This document shows positions 54,298 through 63,790 of a stretch of DNA of 64,000 bases, piece after piece. A program made the position numbers and the translations under genes. The DNA is from Neotamlana laminarinivorans. GTDB lineage: Bacteria; Bacteroidota; Bacteroidia; Flavobacteriales; Flavobacteriaceae. The stretch is taken from NCBI RefSeq assembly GCF_020523925.1, contig NZ_JAJAPW010000003.1, positions 310,001 through 374,000 of the forward strand. The letters are read 5' to 3'. Position 1 is the stretch's first letter. Every line of letters starts with the position of its first letter. The notes beneath the pieces were generated by a model, which had not been told where the DNA came from, did not search any database, and worked only from the letters and a program-made list of their open reading frames with translations.

Positions 54298-55653
54298 ATG
54301 AAAATTAAGAATGCAATTAACTATTTGATGGTTTTAATTTTTGTAGGATTCATTTTCTCTTGTAAAACTTCTGGAAAAACAACTCCGCCAAACATCATTT
54401 TAATTATGGCCGACGATTTGGGTTACGGCGAATTATCCTGCTACGGTAGTCCAAAGGTTAAAACACCTAATCTAGATAAATTAGCATCACAAGGTGTTAA
54501 GTTTTTAGATTTTCATGCTAACGGACCCGTTTGTAGCCCAACAAGAGCTGCGTTAATGACAGGGAAATACCAGCAACGAACCGGTGTTGAAGGCGTTATT
54601 ACAGCGGTCGATCATCGAGAAGTTGGGTTGAGTTTAAACGAGCTTACCATGGCAGAAGCTATGAAAAACCAAGGATACACAACGGCAATGTATGGAAAAT
54701 GGCATTTAGGTTATGCCGAACCTTATAATCCAATTTATCAAGGTTTCGATGATTTTAGAGGATTTGTTAGCGGAAACATCGATTATCATTCGCATATCGA
54801 TCAAGCGGGTTATCTCGATTGGTGGGTTAATAATAAAGTTGAAGACGAGCCAGGTTACACCACAGATTTAATTACAAAATATGCTTCAAAATTTATAAAA
54901 GAAAATAGCTCTAAAAAAACAAGGAAACCTTTCTTTTTATATTTAGCGCAAGAAGCGCCACATTATCCTATTCAAGGTAGAAATGATAAACCTTTGCGAA
55001 AAGAAGGAAGTGGTAAATTTATTAGAAAAGTGCCTAAAGATAGCGTGCCAGTTATTTACACAGAAATGATTGAGCTTATGGACAAAGGTATTGGCGATAT
55101 CATGAAAACCCTTGATGCAGAAGGATTAAGTGAAAATACTATTGTCGTATTTTGTTCAGATAATGGGCCTGCTGGAAAACGTGGCGACAGTGGTGGCTTA
55201 AGAGCTGCAAAAACATCCATTTACGAAGGCGGACATCGCGTACCTGCAATTGTTCGTTATCCTAAAAAAATAAAAGCTGGTTCTGTAAGTAATGAAACTG
55301 TTTTAACTATGGATTTACTCCCAACTTTCATAGATTTTTCAGAAGGGAAATCTAATATCGAAAACTTTGATGGCATTAGCATTAAGAATCATTTAGTAAA
55401 TGAAGAAAATTTACCAAATCGAGACGTCTTTTGGAGTTTTAAAGGGCATTCTGCTATAAGAAATAGTGAGTGGAAATTATTAGAAATTCTAAGTAAAGAG
55501 AGCATAGTTTATGAACTCTATAATCTTGAAACCGATTTATCTGAAACCAAGAATCTTGCCGCCGAAAATCCAGATAAAGTAGAGGCTTTAAAAAAACGAT
55601 TAAACCTTTGGAAAACCAATGTGAGGCAAGGAGTTAATCCAGTTGCAGAATAA
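54298..55653 (+). CDS. S1-family sulfatase lipoprotein, third of three
   Basis: A 451-residue type I sulfatase. The start at ATG 54298 gives a proper lipoprotein signal (FVGFIFSCKTS). An in-frame TTG at 54271 lies inside the predicted promoter and is rejected. The formylglycine precursor is Cys79 in CSPTRAALMTGKYQQRTG. MADDLGYGELSCYG and FCSDNGPAGKRGDSGGLR are the metal-site stretches, of the arylsulfatase-A-like kind. It heads a unit of sulfatase, lyase (17 nt later) and alpha/beta esterase (8 nt later), behind its own HTCS-type promoter. Confidence 0.94.
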   Translation: MKIKNAINYLMVLIFVGFIFSCKTSGKTTPPNIILIMADDLGYGELSCYGSPKVKTPNLDKLASQGVKFLDFHANGPVCSPTRAALMTGKYQQRTGVEGVITAVDHREVGLSLNELTMAEAMKNQGYTTAMYGKWHLGYAEPYNPIYQGFDDFRGFVSGNIDYHSHIDQAGYLDWWVNNKVEDEPGYTTDLITKYASKFIKENSSKKTRKPFFLYLAQEAPHYPIQGRNDKPLRKEGSGKFIRKVPKDSVPVIYTEMIELMDKGIGDIMKTLDAEGLSENTIVVFCSDNGPAGKRGDSGGLRAAKTSIYEGGHRVPAIVRYPKKIKAGSVSNETVLTMDLLPTFIDFSEGKSNIENFDGISIKNHLVNEENLPNRDVFWSFKGHSAIRNSEWKLLEILSKESIVYELYNLETDLSETKNLAAENPDKVEALKKRLNLWKTNVRQGVNPVAE

Positions 55654-55670
55654 TAAAATTGATAAAATAA

Positions 55671-58406
55671 ATGAAATTATATAGCATTATAGCTTGCATG
55701 TTTTTAGCTGTTTTAAGCTTTTTTGCACAGCAAAAAGACATTCCATTACCTACAGATTTAGTACAAGGTTACCCAAGAATGTATATCTCGCAATCGGAAA
55801 AAAAGGGATTACAAAAAACAATAAAAAAAGAAGCATGGGCAAGCGATGTGCTCAAAGGCATTCATAATAAAATTGATGCTTATGTAAAACGTCATGAAAC
55901 CAATCCGGAATGGATGCCATCTAGGTTAATGATGTACTGGAAAACTAAAGCAGCAAATGTTTACGTTAACGGTATTTATTATTCGCATGCCGATGGCAAT
56001 GCGCCTGTGCCAACTGTTCGGTTTACAGGTTCGCGCGACCACACTACAAATTATGCCATGCCAAGTTTAGAAGATATTTTGCCTTACATGGACGACGAGC
56101 GTGGGCTATATTTACGCAATAAAACCAAGCCTGGTAAGCCTTTAGAATGGGTAGAGCAATCTAAAACCGGAGGAATTATACATAGGCATAATCAAAAAAT
56201 TATGGGATATGCTCGCGATGCTGCTTTTTTATCTTGGTTAGAAAACGATGAGAAATTTGCAAAATTCGCTTTCGATATTTTCGATACTTATATGTTGGGA
56301 ATGTATCATCGAAATGCGCCTAAAGATTTATTAAACGGCCATATTCAAACGTTGGTTGGCATGGAGTGTTTTCAAGTAATACATGAGCATACTTTAATTT
56401 ACGCTTCAGAAGTTTACGATTTTCTGCATCAATACATAGAAAAAAATCATCCTGAAAAAATTGAAATTTATGATGCTACCATTAAAAAATGGAACGACCA
56501 AATTATAAAAAACGGTGTACCACAAAATAACTGGAATTTGCATCAAGCAAAAATTATTTTAAAAGCCGCTATGGTGTTACAGGATAATAATAATTATGAA
56601 GATGAAAAAGGACGTGAATATTACATCAATTATATTTTAAACGAAACCTCTGCGCGACAATGGTCGTTAACCAAGTTTATGGATTATGGTTACGATTACA
56701 ACAACGGTGTTTGGGCCGAATGTCCAGGCTATTCCTTTGGTGTAACTAAAGATTTAACGCATTTTATAAACGATTTCGACAATACGTTTAATCATAATTT
56801 ATTGCCATACATGCCGGTTATGGAAAAAGCGGTTAAAGTTTTGCCGCAATATGTATTTCCAAACGGGCAAACCATTGCTTTTGGCGATAGTAATTATACC
56901 GATTTAAAAACGGAAGCGATAAGCGATATGATTCGTACAGCGCAAAAAAACGGAGATAAAGATTTAGAAAAAGAATTCACCGAAATGTACCGTTTGTTCG
57001 CTAAACACGATGAGGTAAAAAAAGTATCAAAACCCAAATCAGACATCAGTTCGTTTTTTGCTAGTAAACCAGTGGTTTTAAATCCTAAATTTAAAACAGG
57101 AAATGTGTCTGATTATATGACGCAAACCTTTTACGCGCCAAATGTGAGTTGGCATGTACAACGAAATGGTACGGGTAAACATGGCATGATGGTTTCGCTG
57201 AATGCTTCGTTAGGAAACCACATGCACGCCAATGGTATTAATATGGAATTGTACGGAAAAGGTTTCGTGCAAGGTGCCGATCCTGGCAAAGGTGCAGGTT
57301 ATTTACAACCCATTTATTTAGAATATTATTCGCAGTTTCCGGCACATAATACGGTTATGGTCGATGGCGTTTCATCGTACACCGAAATGTTAAGTTATCA
57401 CGCTTTCGATTTAATAGGAGAATATCCAAAATCTGAGCAGAAAGCAGGCTATTTTAGCGATATTTCTTATTCCAATGTTTATTTTTTAGAGCCTGAAACG
57501 CGAAGCGACCAAACTCGATTGGTTAGTATTGTAAAAACAGGTGAAGAAACCGGTTATTATATTGATGTTTTTAGGTCGAAAAAACAACGCGAAGGCGATA
57601 AATTTCATGATTACTACTATCATAATTTAGGGCAAACCATGCAAGTAATGAATGCTAAAGGCGATAATTTGAAGCTTGAGTCGACAGACGAAATGGGATT
57701 TGCTGGAGGCCATTTATATGCCTTAGATTATATGTGGGACAAAAAATCTGCAAAAGTTAACGAGGATTACCAAGCACAATGGCAAATAGATATGCCAGAA
57801 GGCGAAGATGATGTGTTTATGAATTTATGGATGAAAGGTTACGAAGGTCGCGAGGTGTTTTCAATAAAGTCGCCGCCAAATAAGGCCTTTAAAGGAAATC
57901 ACGGTTTGCCATACGATGTTAGCAATCAGCCTTATTTAACATTTACCGCCAGACAACACGGTGCTGCATGGGAAACACCATTTGTGTCGGTTTTCGAACC
58001 GTTTACAGCATCGCAAGGAAAAAGTATAAAAGCTATTTCTAGTTTTAATGATGAGCATGGAAATACCGAGTTTGTAGGATTTAATATTAGTCATAAATCG
58101 GGTCGCGAAGATTTGGTTTTTTCTTCTGAAAATCATAAAAAAAATAAATATAAATCTATTGAAACCGATGCAACCTATACCTTAGTTGCTAACGAAACAA
58201 ATGGCGATTGGGTAGTTTTTGTTGGTAATGGTAAAGCAGTTAAAGCTAAAGATTATTCAATTTTTGCCCAACAAACAGGAAATGTAGTTTTAAAATTTAC
58301 AGAAGGTAAGCTGTGGTTACATAACGAAATTCCGGTTAAAATAAAATTCAAAAATAAGACCGTAAATTTTGAAGCAGGAGATTTAAGACCTATTCAAATT
58401 CAATAA
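55671..58406 (+). CDS. Heparinase II/III-like polysaccharide lyase, third of three
   Basis: A 911-residue exported lyase (signal ACMFLAVLSFFAQ), close to the 936-residue protein at 39126 along its full length. The motifs NNWNLHQ with His291, AECPGY, LGNHMHANG and QFPAHNTVMVDG are shared. It should cut a uronic-acid linkage by beta-elimination like its paralogue, perhaps on a differently sulfated stretch. It follows the third sulfatase by 17 nt and precedes an esterase by 8 nt. The PL family number is not assigned. Confidence 0.85.
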   Translation: MKLYSIIACMFLAVLSFFAQQKDIPLPTDLVQGYPRMYISQSEKKGLQKTIKKEAWASDVLKGIHNKIDAYVKRHETNPEWMPSRLMMYWKTKAANVYVNGIYYSHADGNAPVPTVRFTGSRDHTTNYAMPSLEDILPYMDDERGLYLRNKTKPGKPLEWVEQSKTGGIIHRHNQKIMGYARDAAFLSWLENDEKFAKFAFDIFDTYMLGMYHRNAPKDLLNGHIQTLVGMECFQVIHEHTLIYASEVYDFLHQYIEKNHPEKIEIYDATIKKWNDQIIKNGVPQNNWNLHQAKIILKAAMVLQDNNNYEDEKGREYYINYILNETSARQWSLTKFMDYGYDYNNGVWAECPGYSFGVTKDLTHFINDFDNTFNHNLLPYMPVMEKAVKVLPQYVFPNGQTIAFGDSNYTDLKTEAISDMIRTAQKNGDKDLEKEFTEMYRLFAKHDEVKKVSKPKSDISSFFASKPVVLNPKFKTGNVSDYMTQTFYAPNVSWHVQRNGTGKHGMMVSLNASLGNHMHANGINMELYGKGFVQGADPGKGAGYLQPIYLEYYSQFPAHNTVMVDGVSSYTEMLSYHAFDLIGEYPKSEQKAGYFSDISYSNVYFLEPETRSDQTRLVSIVKTGEETGYYIDVFRSKKQREGDKFHDYYYHNLGQTMQVMNAKGDNLKLESTDEMGFAGGHLYALDYMWDKKSAKVNEDYQAQWQIDMPEGEDDVFMNLWMKGYEGREVFSIKSPPNKAFKGNHGLPYDVSNQPYLTFTARQHGAAWETPFVSVFEPFTASQGKSIKAISSFNDEHGNTEFVGFNISHKSGREDLVFSSENHKKNKYKSIETDATYTLVANETNGDWVVFVGNGKAVKAKDYSIFAQQTGNVVLKFTEGKLWLHNEIPVKIKFKNKTVNFEAGDLRPIQIQ

Positions 58407-58414
58407 AAAGCATA

Positions 58415-59332
58415 ATGAAGTTTAATATCATTTTAATTATAATTTTCAGTTTTTCGTTAACTACTTACGCGCAAAAACCAGACGAGCAAGACATTTTAAA
58501 TACATTTCCAAACAAAGAGGTTGTAGCCTATAAAACAGTTGATGGAAAAACGTTAAAAATGACCATTTTTTACCCAGAAAACGATAAGTTACAAAAGAAA
58601 AACCCTTGGATGCTACATGTTCACGGTGGTGGTTGGGCAGGAGGAAGCCAATACAACATATTAAAAAAGGCCTTTTTAGGAACATTTCGTGGTTTGCTCG
58701 ATAATGGCGTAGTTTGTGCAACCATAGAATACCGATTAGCAAAAGGAAAAACTACTGCTTACGATGCGGTTGTCGACGCCAAAGATGCCGCCCGTTTTTT
58801 AATAAAACATGCAAAGCAATATAAATTAAGCAAAAAACATTACGGTGTTTGGGGCGGTTCTGCTGGCGGGCATTTAAGTTTGCTTACAGCTTTAGGGCAT
58901 GATTCCGAATTTTTAGGCGATACAGAATTGCAAGGAATTAAACCAAAATTTAAGTGTATAGCGTCTTATTTTCCGTTTACCTCTTGCGTAAATCCAGAAA
59001 TTAGACCAGGTTCTATTTTCGAAGATGGTAAATTATTTGTTCGCCTTTTAGGTGCACCAATTGAAGAAAAACCAGAATTAGCGAAATTGTTAAGTCCAAC
59101 AGAATATTTAAGTAAAAAAACACCACCAATTTTACTATTACATGGCGATCAAGACGATGTGCTGCCAATAAAAAACTCAACCTACATGCTTGAAGTTGCT
59201 GAGCAAAAACAAGCCAATGTAGAGCTGCTTACTATAAAAGGAGCAGCCCATAGCTTTCATGGTAAAAACATTTCGCCATCTATTGACGAATTAAACAATT
59301 ACGCTACAGAATTTATTTTGTCTCACTTATAA
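58415..59332 (+). CDS. Secreted alpha/beta hydrolase, BD-FAE/acetyl-esterase-like
   Basis: A 305-residue exported esterase (signal IIFSFSLTTYAQ). HVHGGGWAGGSQ is the oxyanion loop, Ser149 lies in GVWGGSAGGHLSL, the acid Asp in LLHGDQDDVLP and the His in KGAAHSFHG. The type cleaves acetyl or other acyl groups from polysaccharides. It is the last gene of the third sulfatase-lyase unit. The 157-bp gap to GH95 shows no terminator or tandem element I can defend. Confidence 0.9.
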   Translation: MKFNIILIIIFSFSLTTYAQKPDEQDILNTFPNKEVVAYKTVDGKTLKMTIFYPENDKLQKKNPWMLHVHGGGWAGGSQYNILKKAFLGTFRGLLDNGVVCATIEYRLAKGKTTAYDAVVDAKDAARFLIKHAKQYKLSKKHYGVWGGSAGGHLSLLTALGHDSEFLGDTELQGIKPKFKCIASYFPFTSCVNPEIRPGSIFEDGKLFVRLLGAPIEEKPELAKLLSPTEYLSKKTPPILLLHGDQDDVLPIKNSTYMLEVAEQKQANVELLTIKGAAHSFHGKNISPSIDELNNYATEFILSHL

Positions 59333-59489
59333 TTTGCTCGTTAGTCTGTATTTATAAAATTGATTAATGAAATATTTTGAACCTGTTTTCCATAATTTAA
59401 AAATATATTGGGATTTAATTCGAAGGTTTAATGGGTTTTCTTGCTGCCCAAAAACAAGTAAGATATAATTTAACTAAACTTAATAGAGC

Positions 59490-61991
59490 ATGCAAAGCGC
59501 TTTTAAAATACTGATTGTTTTTTCGGTAATGATTACAACAACCAGCTATTCACAATCTAAAAATTTAAAACTTTGGTACGATGCTCCAGCTGCTAACTGG
59601 AACGAAGCCCTGCCAATCGGGAATGGCCGCTTAGGCGCCATGGTTTTTGGTGATCCGGTAAACGAAAATATTCAGTTAAACGAGTTAACACTTTGGGCTG
59701 GAGGACCGCATAGAAACGATAATCCAGATGCGAAAGATGCGTTAAAAGACGTTCAAAGCTTGCTGTTTCAAGAAAAGTACGACGAGGCACATCGATTGGC
59801 AAACGACAAATTATTGTCGAAAACCTCTCACGGTATGCCTTACGAAACCGTAGGGAATTTACGTCTTAATTTTAAAAACCAAGACAATTACACCAACTAT
59901 TACCGCGAATTAAATATTGAAAACGCCGTTAATAAAACCACTTATACGGCTAATGGTGTAGATTATTCCAGAGAAATTTTCACCTCGTTTACCGATAATG
60001 TTATTCTTATTAAACTAACAGCAAACAAAAAGAAAAGCATCAGTTTTACGGCTTCAATGGATAGGCCAGAACCTGCGAAAGTTGAACATTTTACAGAAAA
60101 CAACAATGTTTTGGTAATGACAGGTTTTGGAAGTGACAATAAAAACAAACGTTTGCCAAAAGAAACAGAAGCTATAAAAGGCGAAGTAGAATTCGATTCT
60201 CGCATTAAAATAGTTACTAAAGGCGGCCGTGTCGAGGCTAAAAACAACACGCTTCAAGTTTCAAAAGCTAATAGCGTACTTATTTATTTGTCTATTGCAA
60301 CCAATTTTATTAACTATCAAGATGTAAGCGGCAATGCACATAAAAAGGCTTCAAATTATATCGCTTTCGCGGAAAAGAAATCGTATAAAAATTTGCTAGA
60401 ATCACACACAAATTTCTATCAAGAATACTTCAATCGTGTGTCTTTAAATTTAGGTACATCTGAAGCTTCCAAACTTCCAACCGATGTTAGGATAAAAGAA
60501 TTTAAAGACGGATTCGATCCAGAATTGGCAGCCTTATATTTTCAATATGGAAGATATTTGTTAATTTCTTCGTCGCAACCAGGAGGGCAGCCTGCAAACC
60601 TTCAAGGGTTATGGAATAAAGATTTAACACCACCTTGGAAAAGTGCCTACACGGTAAATATTAATACCGAAATGAATTATTGGCCAGCCGAAGTCACCAA
60701 TTTAACCGAAATGCATGAGCCATTAATAGAAATGGTAAAAGATTTATCGGTAGCCGGACAAGAAACAGCAAAAGTAATGTACGGTGCCGAAGGTTGGGTA
60801 ACACACCACAACACCGATTTATGGCGTATTTGTGCCCCTGTAGATGGTGCTACTTGGGGCATGTGGCCAACCGGAGGTGTTTGGTTAACACAACATGCCT
60901 GGGAAAAATTTATGTTTAATGGCGATCTAGAATATTTAAAATCGGTTTATTCAGCCATGAAAGGCGCTTCACAATTTTGTTTAAGTATTTTAATACCAGA
61001 ACCAACAAATGGTTGGTTAATTGTTACGCCTTCAATTTCGCCAGAACATGGTCCAAAAGGGCGAACAACTAGAGTTAATATTGAAGCGGGAACCACTATG
61101 GATAATCAATTGGTGTTCGATATGCTTACTAAAACCATTTTAGCAGCGCAGTTATTAAATGTTGATGCCGAATTAATAAAAGAAATGGAAGCAGCTTTAG
61201 CGAAATTACCACCAATGCAAGTTGGTAAATACAACCAATTACAAGAGTGGTTAAAAGATTTAGACGATCCTGAAGATAAACATCGCCATGTCTCGCATTT
61301 GTATGGTTTATATCCTTCAAATCAAATTTCGCCTTATAGAAATCCAGAATTATTTAAAGCGGCCGAAAATACCTTAATTCAGAGAGGCGACCCATCAACA
61401 GGTTGGTCTATGAACTGGAAAATTAATCTTTGGGCACGTTTATTAGATGGTAATCATGCGTATAAGCTTATGGGCGATCAAATAAAACTAGTAGGCAGAC
61501 CAGGTTCTCCAAAAGGGGGTGGTACTTATGCTAATATGTTAGATGCGCATCCGCCATTTCAAATTGATGGAAATTTTGGTTTTACTTCAGGTTTAACTGA
61601 AATGTTAGTGCAGAGTCATGATGGGGCAGTGCATTTAATTCCAGCATTACCAGATGTTTGGAAATCAGGAAGTGTTAAAGGATTAAAAGCTAGAGGTGGT
61701 TTTGAGGTTTCGGAACTAATTTGGGAAAATGGAAAAGTTGTAAAAGTTGTTCTTACTTCTAAATTAGGAGGAAATCTACGTATACGAACCTATAATGAGT
61801 TAAAAACGAGTAACGGAAAAGATTTAAACTTAGCGGTTGGTAAAAATTTAAACACGTTTTATGCAGTTCCTGAAATCAAAGATCCAATAATTTCAAAAAA
61901 TATCAATTCAGAACCATTAAATTTAAAAAAGCACTTTGTCTATGATATTAAAACTAAGCCAGGTGACCAAATTATGTTAATAAAAAGTTAA
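59490..61991 (+). CDS. GH95 alpha-L-fucosidase / alpha-L-galactosidase
   Basis: An 833-residue exported inverting glycosidase (signal [12 protein letters not shown]). It has an N-terminal beta domain ([25 protein letters not shown]), an (alpha/alpha)6 barrel and a C-terminal beta domain. The catalytic set of the Bifidobacterium AfcA enzyme is visible: Asn390 and Asn392 in [13 protein letters not shown], Glu519 in SPEHGP and Asp693 in FQIDGNFG. The family removes terminal alpha-1,2-L-fucose or alpha-L-galactose. With GH29 and GH141 it makes a third candidate fucosidase in the locus. Confidence 0.95.
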   Translation: MQSAFKILIVFSVMITTTSYSQSKNLKLWYDAPAANWNEALPIGNGRLGAMVFGDPVNENIQLNELTLWAGGPHRNDNPDAKDALKDVQSLLFQEKYDEAHRLANDKLLSKTSHGMPYETVGNLRLNFKNQDNYTNYYRELNIENAVNKTTYTANGVDYSREIFTSFTDNVILIKLTANKKKSISFTASMDRPEPAKVEHFTENNNVLVMTGFGSDNKNKRLPKETEAIKGEVEFDSRIKIVTKGGRVEAKNNTLQVSKANSVLIYLSIATNFINYQDVSGNAHKKASNYIAFAEKKSYKNLLESHTNFYQEYFNRVSLNLGTSEASKLPTDVRIKEFKDGFDPELAALYFQYGRYLLISSSQPGGQPANLQGLWNKDLTPPWKSAYTVNINTEMNYWPAEVTNLTEMHEPLIEMVKDLSVAGQETAKVMYGAEGWVTHHNTDLWRICAPVDGATWGMWPTGGVWLTQHAWEKFMFNGDLEYLKSVYSAMKGASQFCLSILIPEPTNGWLIVTPSISPEHGPKGRTTRVNIEAGTTMDNQLVFDMLTKTILAAQLLNVDAELIKEMEAALAKLPPMQVGKYNQLQEWLKDLDDPEDKHRHVSHLYGLYPSNQISPYRNPELFKAAENTLIQRGDPSTGWSMNWKINLWARLLDGNHAYKLMGDQIKLVGRPGSPKGGGTYANMLDAHPPFQIDGNFGFTSGLTEMLVQSHDGAVHLIPALPDVWKSGSVKGLKARGGFEVSELIWENGKVVKVVLTSKLGGNLRIRTYNELKTSNGKDLNLAVGKNLNTFYAVPEIKDPIISKNINSEPLNLKKHFVYDIKTKPGDQIMLIKS

Positions 61992-62079
61992 TATTTTTTA
62001 GAAAGAAAAAACTTACTGTTGGTAGTCGAAGCCCATTAGTTATTGGTCGAAATTTAATTATCTAAATAGTCAATTAATA

Positions 62080-62087
62080 TAAGTTTG
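62080..62087 (+). promoter_or_regulatory. -7 box before the last PUL gene
   Basis: TAAGTTTG matches TAnnTTTG exactly. It is only 7 nt before an ATG at 62095 but 28 nt before the ATG at 62116, which makes the latter the more likely start. There is no tandem 21-bp element; an imperfect pair TTGGTAGTCGAA/TTGGTCGAA (62019, 62043) lies upstream. Confidence 0.5.
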
Positions 62088-62115
62088 TTCATTCATGATA
62101 AAAGTATTTGTTTTT

Positions 62116-63768
62116 ATGACAGAAATAAATGTTAAAAAAAGAGCATTAATTTTATTAATTGTTACTTTTTTTGTTTTTGTACTTCGTTTATGTGCTCAAA
62201 CTGCAGAACCTCTTATTTTAGATATGGTTCACCATAATCCAGGTGAGGCTCCTTACAATTCAGTATATAATAACCCTGAGGTTATTAAAGAAATGGGATA
62301 TAATGGAAAGGTCTACTTTTTGTTCGAATCTCCTGCTTTAGCTATTAATTGGGAGTCGGTAGATAAAGATATTTTACCAAAAGGAAGCGAAGATAGAGCT
62401 TGGGTTGATGCGAAAGCGGCTCAAGTAAAAAAAATGCATGAAGCTTGTGTGGCAGCCAATATGAAAATATATGCCATGTCCGATTTGGTATTATTTCCTA
62501 AGCGTTTAATTGAGAAATATAAGATTGAAGATACTTTTGGAGACCCTAACAACCCATTAACCGAAAAATTAATTAGAGCTCAAATTAATGAAATGTTCGA
62601 TCAGTTTCCAGATTTAACAGGTTTAGTAGTTAGAATTGGAGAAACGTATTTGCACGATGCGCCTTATCATTTAGGTTCTATTCAAAATAAAAAGAGTCCA
62701 GAAAAAACAATTATTCCTCTTATAAATATTTTAAGAGAAGAGATTTGCGTAAAACGCGACAAAGAACTGGTTTTTAGAACTTGGGGCGCCTTTGATGTAA
62801 ATTTAGACGATTACATGAAGGTAAGTAATGCTGTAGAACCACATAAAAATTTAGTAATTAGTGTTAAGCATTGCGAAGGCGATTTCCATCGAGCCAATGC
62901 TTTTAGTAAAGTAATAGGGCAGGGGCGTCATAAACAAATTATTGAAGTTCAGGCAGCTCGTGAATACGAAGGTAAAGGTGCTTATCCTAATTACATTTCA
63001 AATGGTGTAATAAATGGTTTTGAAGAACACGCTCGTATGCCAGAAGAACGTATTAATAGCCTTAAAGAATTTGTAGAAACAAAGCCAGAATTATATGCAG
63101 GTATTTGGACTTGGACACGTGGTGGCGGATGGAACGGACCCTATATTAAAAATGAATTATGGTGCGATTTAAATGCTTGGGTAATGGCACAATGGGGAAA
63201 AGATGTGACTCAAACCGAGGAAGAAGTGTTTAACAGATATGCAACAGAGCGTTTAAAATTAAAGCAAGACGATGTAGCTAAATTTAGAAGATTATGTTTG
63301 CTATCTGCAGAAGCTGTAGTTCGAGGAAGAAATAGTACATACAGAGACATGAACCCATGGTGGACTCGCGATCAAGGAATGGCATTTCCCCCCGTGCCTA
63401 ATGAGGATTATAAACAAAAACGTAATTTAGCTCAAAAAGATGAAGCAGTTGCTAAATGGAAAACCATTGTAAAGTTAGCAAAGGTTATAGATTGGGGTAG
63501 TGCAGATGCCAAAGATCATGCTGTTGGTTCTGCAGAATATGGTTTACGATTGTATGAAATTTACAGAGCCTTAGTTTATATGGCAGATGCCAATAAAAAA
63601 GGAGATGAGAAAACCGTGCAAAAGTGGATAAAAAAATATGATGAAGCTTGGGCCAACTATAATAAGTTACCGGAAGAATTTAAAAACGTAGCCACATTAT
63701 ACACTCAAGATTTTGAAAGGCATATTGCTAATAATGCCGATAAAAAAGTAAATACATTAAGAAAGTAG
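62116..63768 (+). CDS. Unclassified secreted protein with GH67-like features
   Basis: A 550-residue exported protein (signal LILLIVTFFVFVLRLCAQ) counted from ATG 62116; an ATG at 62095 is in frame but too close to the -7 box. It looks like a TIM barrel: ILDMVHHNPGE at the first strand, VVRIGETYLHDAPYH with a possible catalytic Glu, VISVKHCEGDF, and WTWTRGGGWNGPY near residue 340. The last resembles the end of alpha-glucuronidase (GH67) barrels. A helical C terminus of about 170 residues follows. I cannot place it in a known family. The context suggests a glycosidase for the same polysaccharide, possibly on a uronic acid. Confidence 0.6.
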   Translation: MTEINVKKRALILLIVTFFVFVLRLCAQTAEPLILDMVHHNPGEAPYNSVYNNPEVIKEMGYNGKVYFLFESPALAINWESVDKDILPKGSEDRAWVDAKAAQVKKMHEACVAANMKIYAMSDLVLFPKRLIEKYKIEDTFGDPNNPLTEKLIRAQINEMFDQFPDLTGLVVRIGETYLHDAPYHLGSIQNKKSPEKTIIPLINILREEICVKRDKELVFRTWGAFDVNLDDYMKVSNAVEPHKNLVISVKHCEGDFHRANAFSKVIGQGRHKQIIEVQAAREYEGKGAYPNYISNGVINGFEEHARMPEERINSLKEFVETKPELYAGIWTWTRGGGWNGPYIKNELWCDLNAWVMAQWGKDVTQTEEEVFNRYATERLKLKQDDVAKFRRLCLLSAEAVVRGRNSTYRDMNPWWTRDQGMAFPPVPNEDYKQKRNLAQKDEAVAKWKTIVKLAKVIDWGSADAKDHAVGSAEYGLRLYEIYRALVYMADANKKGDEKTVQKWIKKYDEAWANYNKLPEEFKNVATLYTQDFERHIANNADKKVNTLRK

Positions 63769-63790
63769 GCTTTTAGCCTACTTTTTTTTT
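63763..63790. terminator. Bidirectional terminator overlapping two stop codons
   Basis: AAGTAGGC (63763-63770) pairs perfectly with GCCTACTT (63776-63783) around TTTTA, followed by a T tract. The left arm contains the stop codon of the plus-strand gene and the right arm that of the minus-strand methyltransferase gene. It marks the downstream edge of the PUL. Confidence 0.85.

Noticed and set aside
59365-59440. Possible HTCS-type tandem element before GH95
   Set aside because: One unit (59386-59399) matches 10 of 14, but there is no partner at 21 bp and no TAnnATTG box at the required distance.
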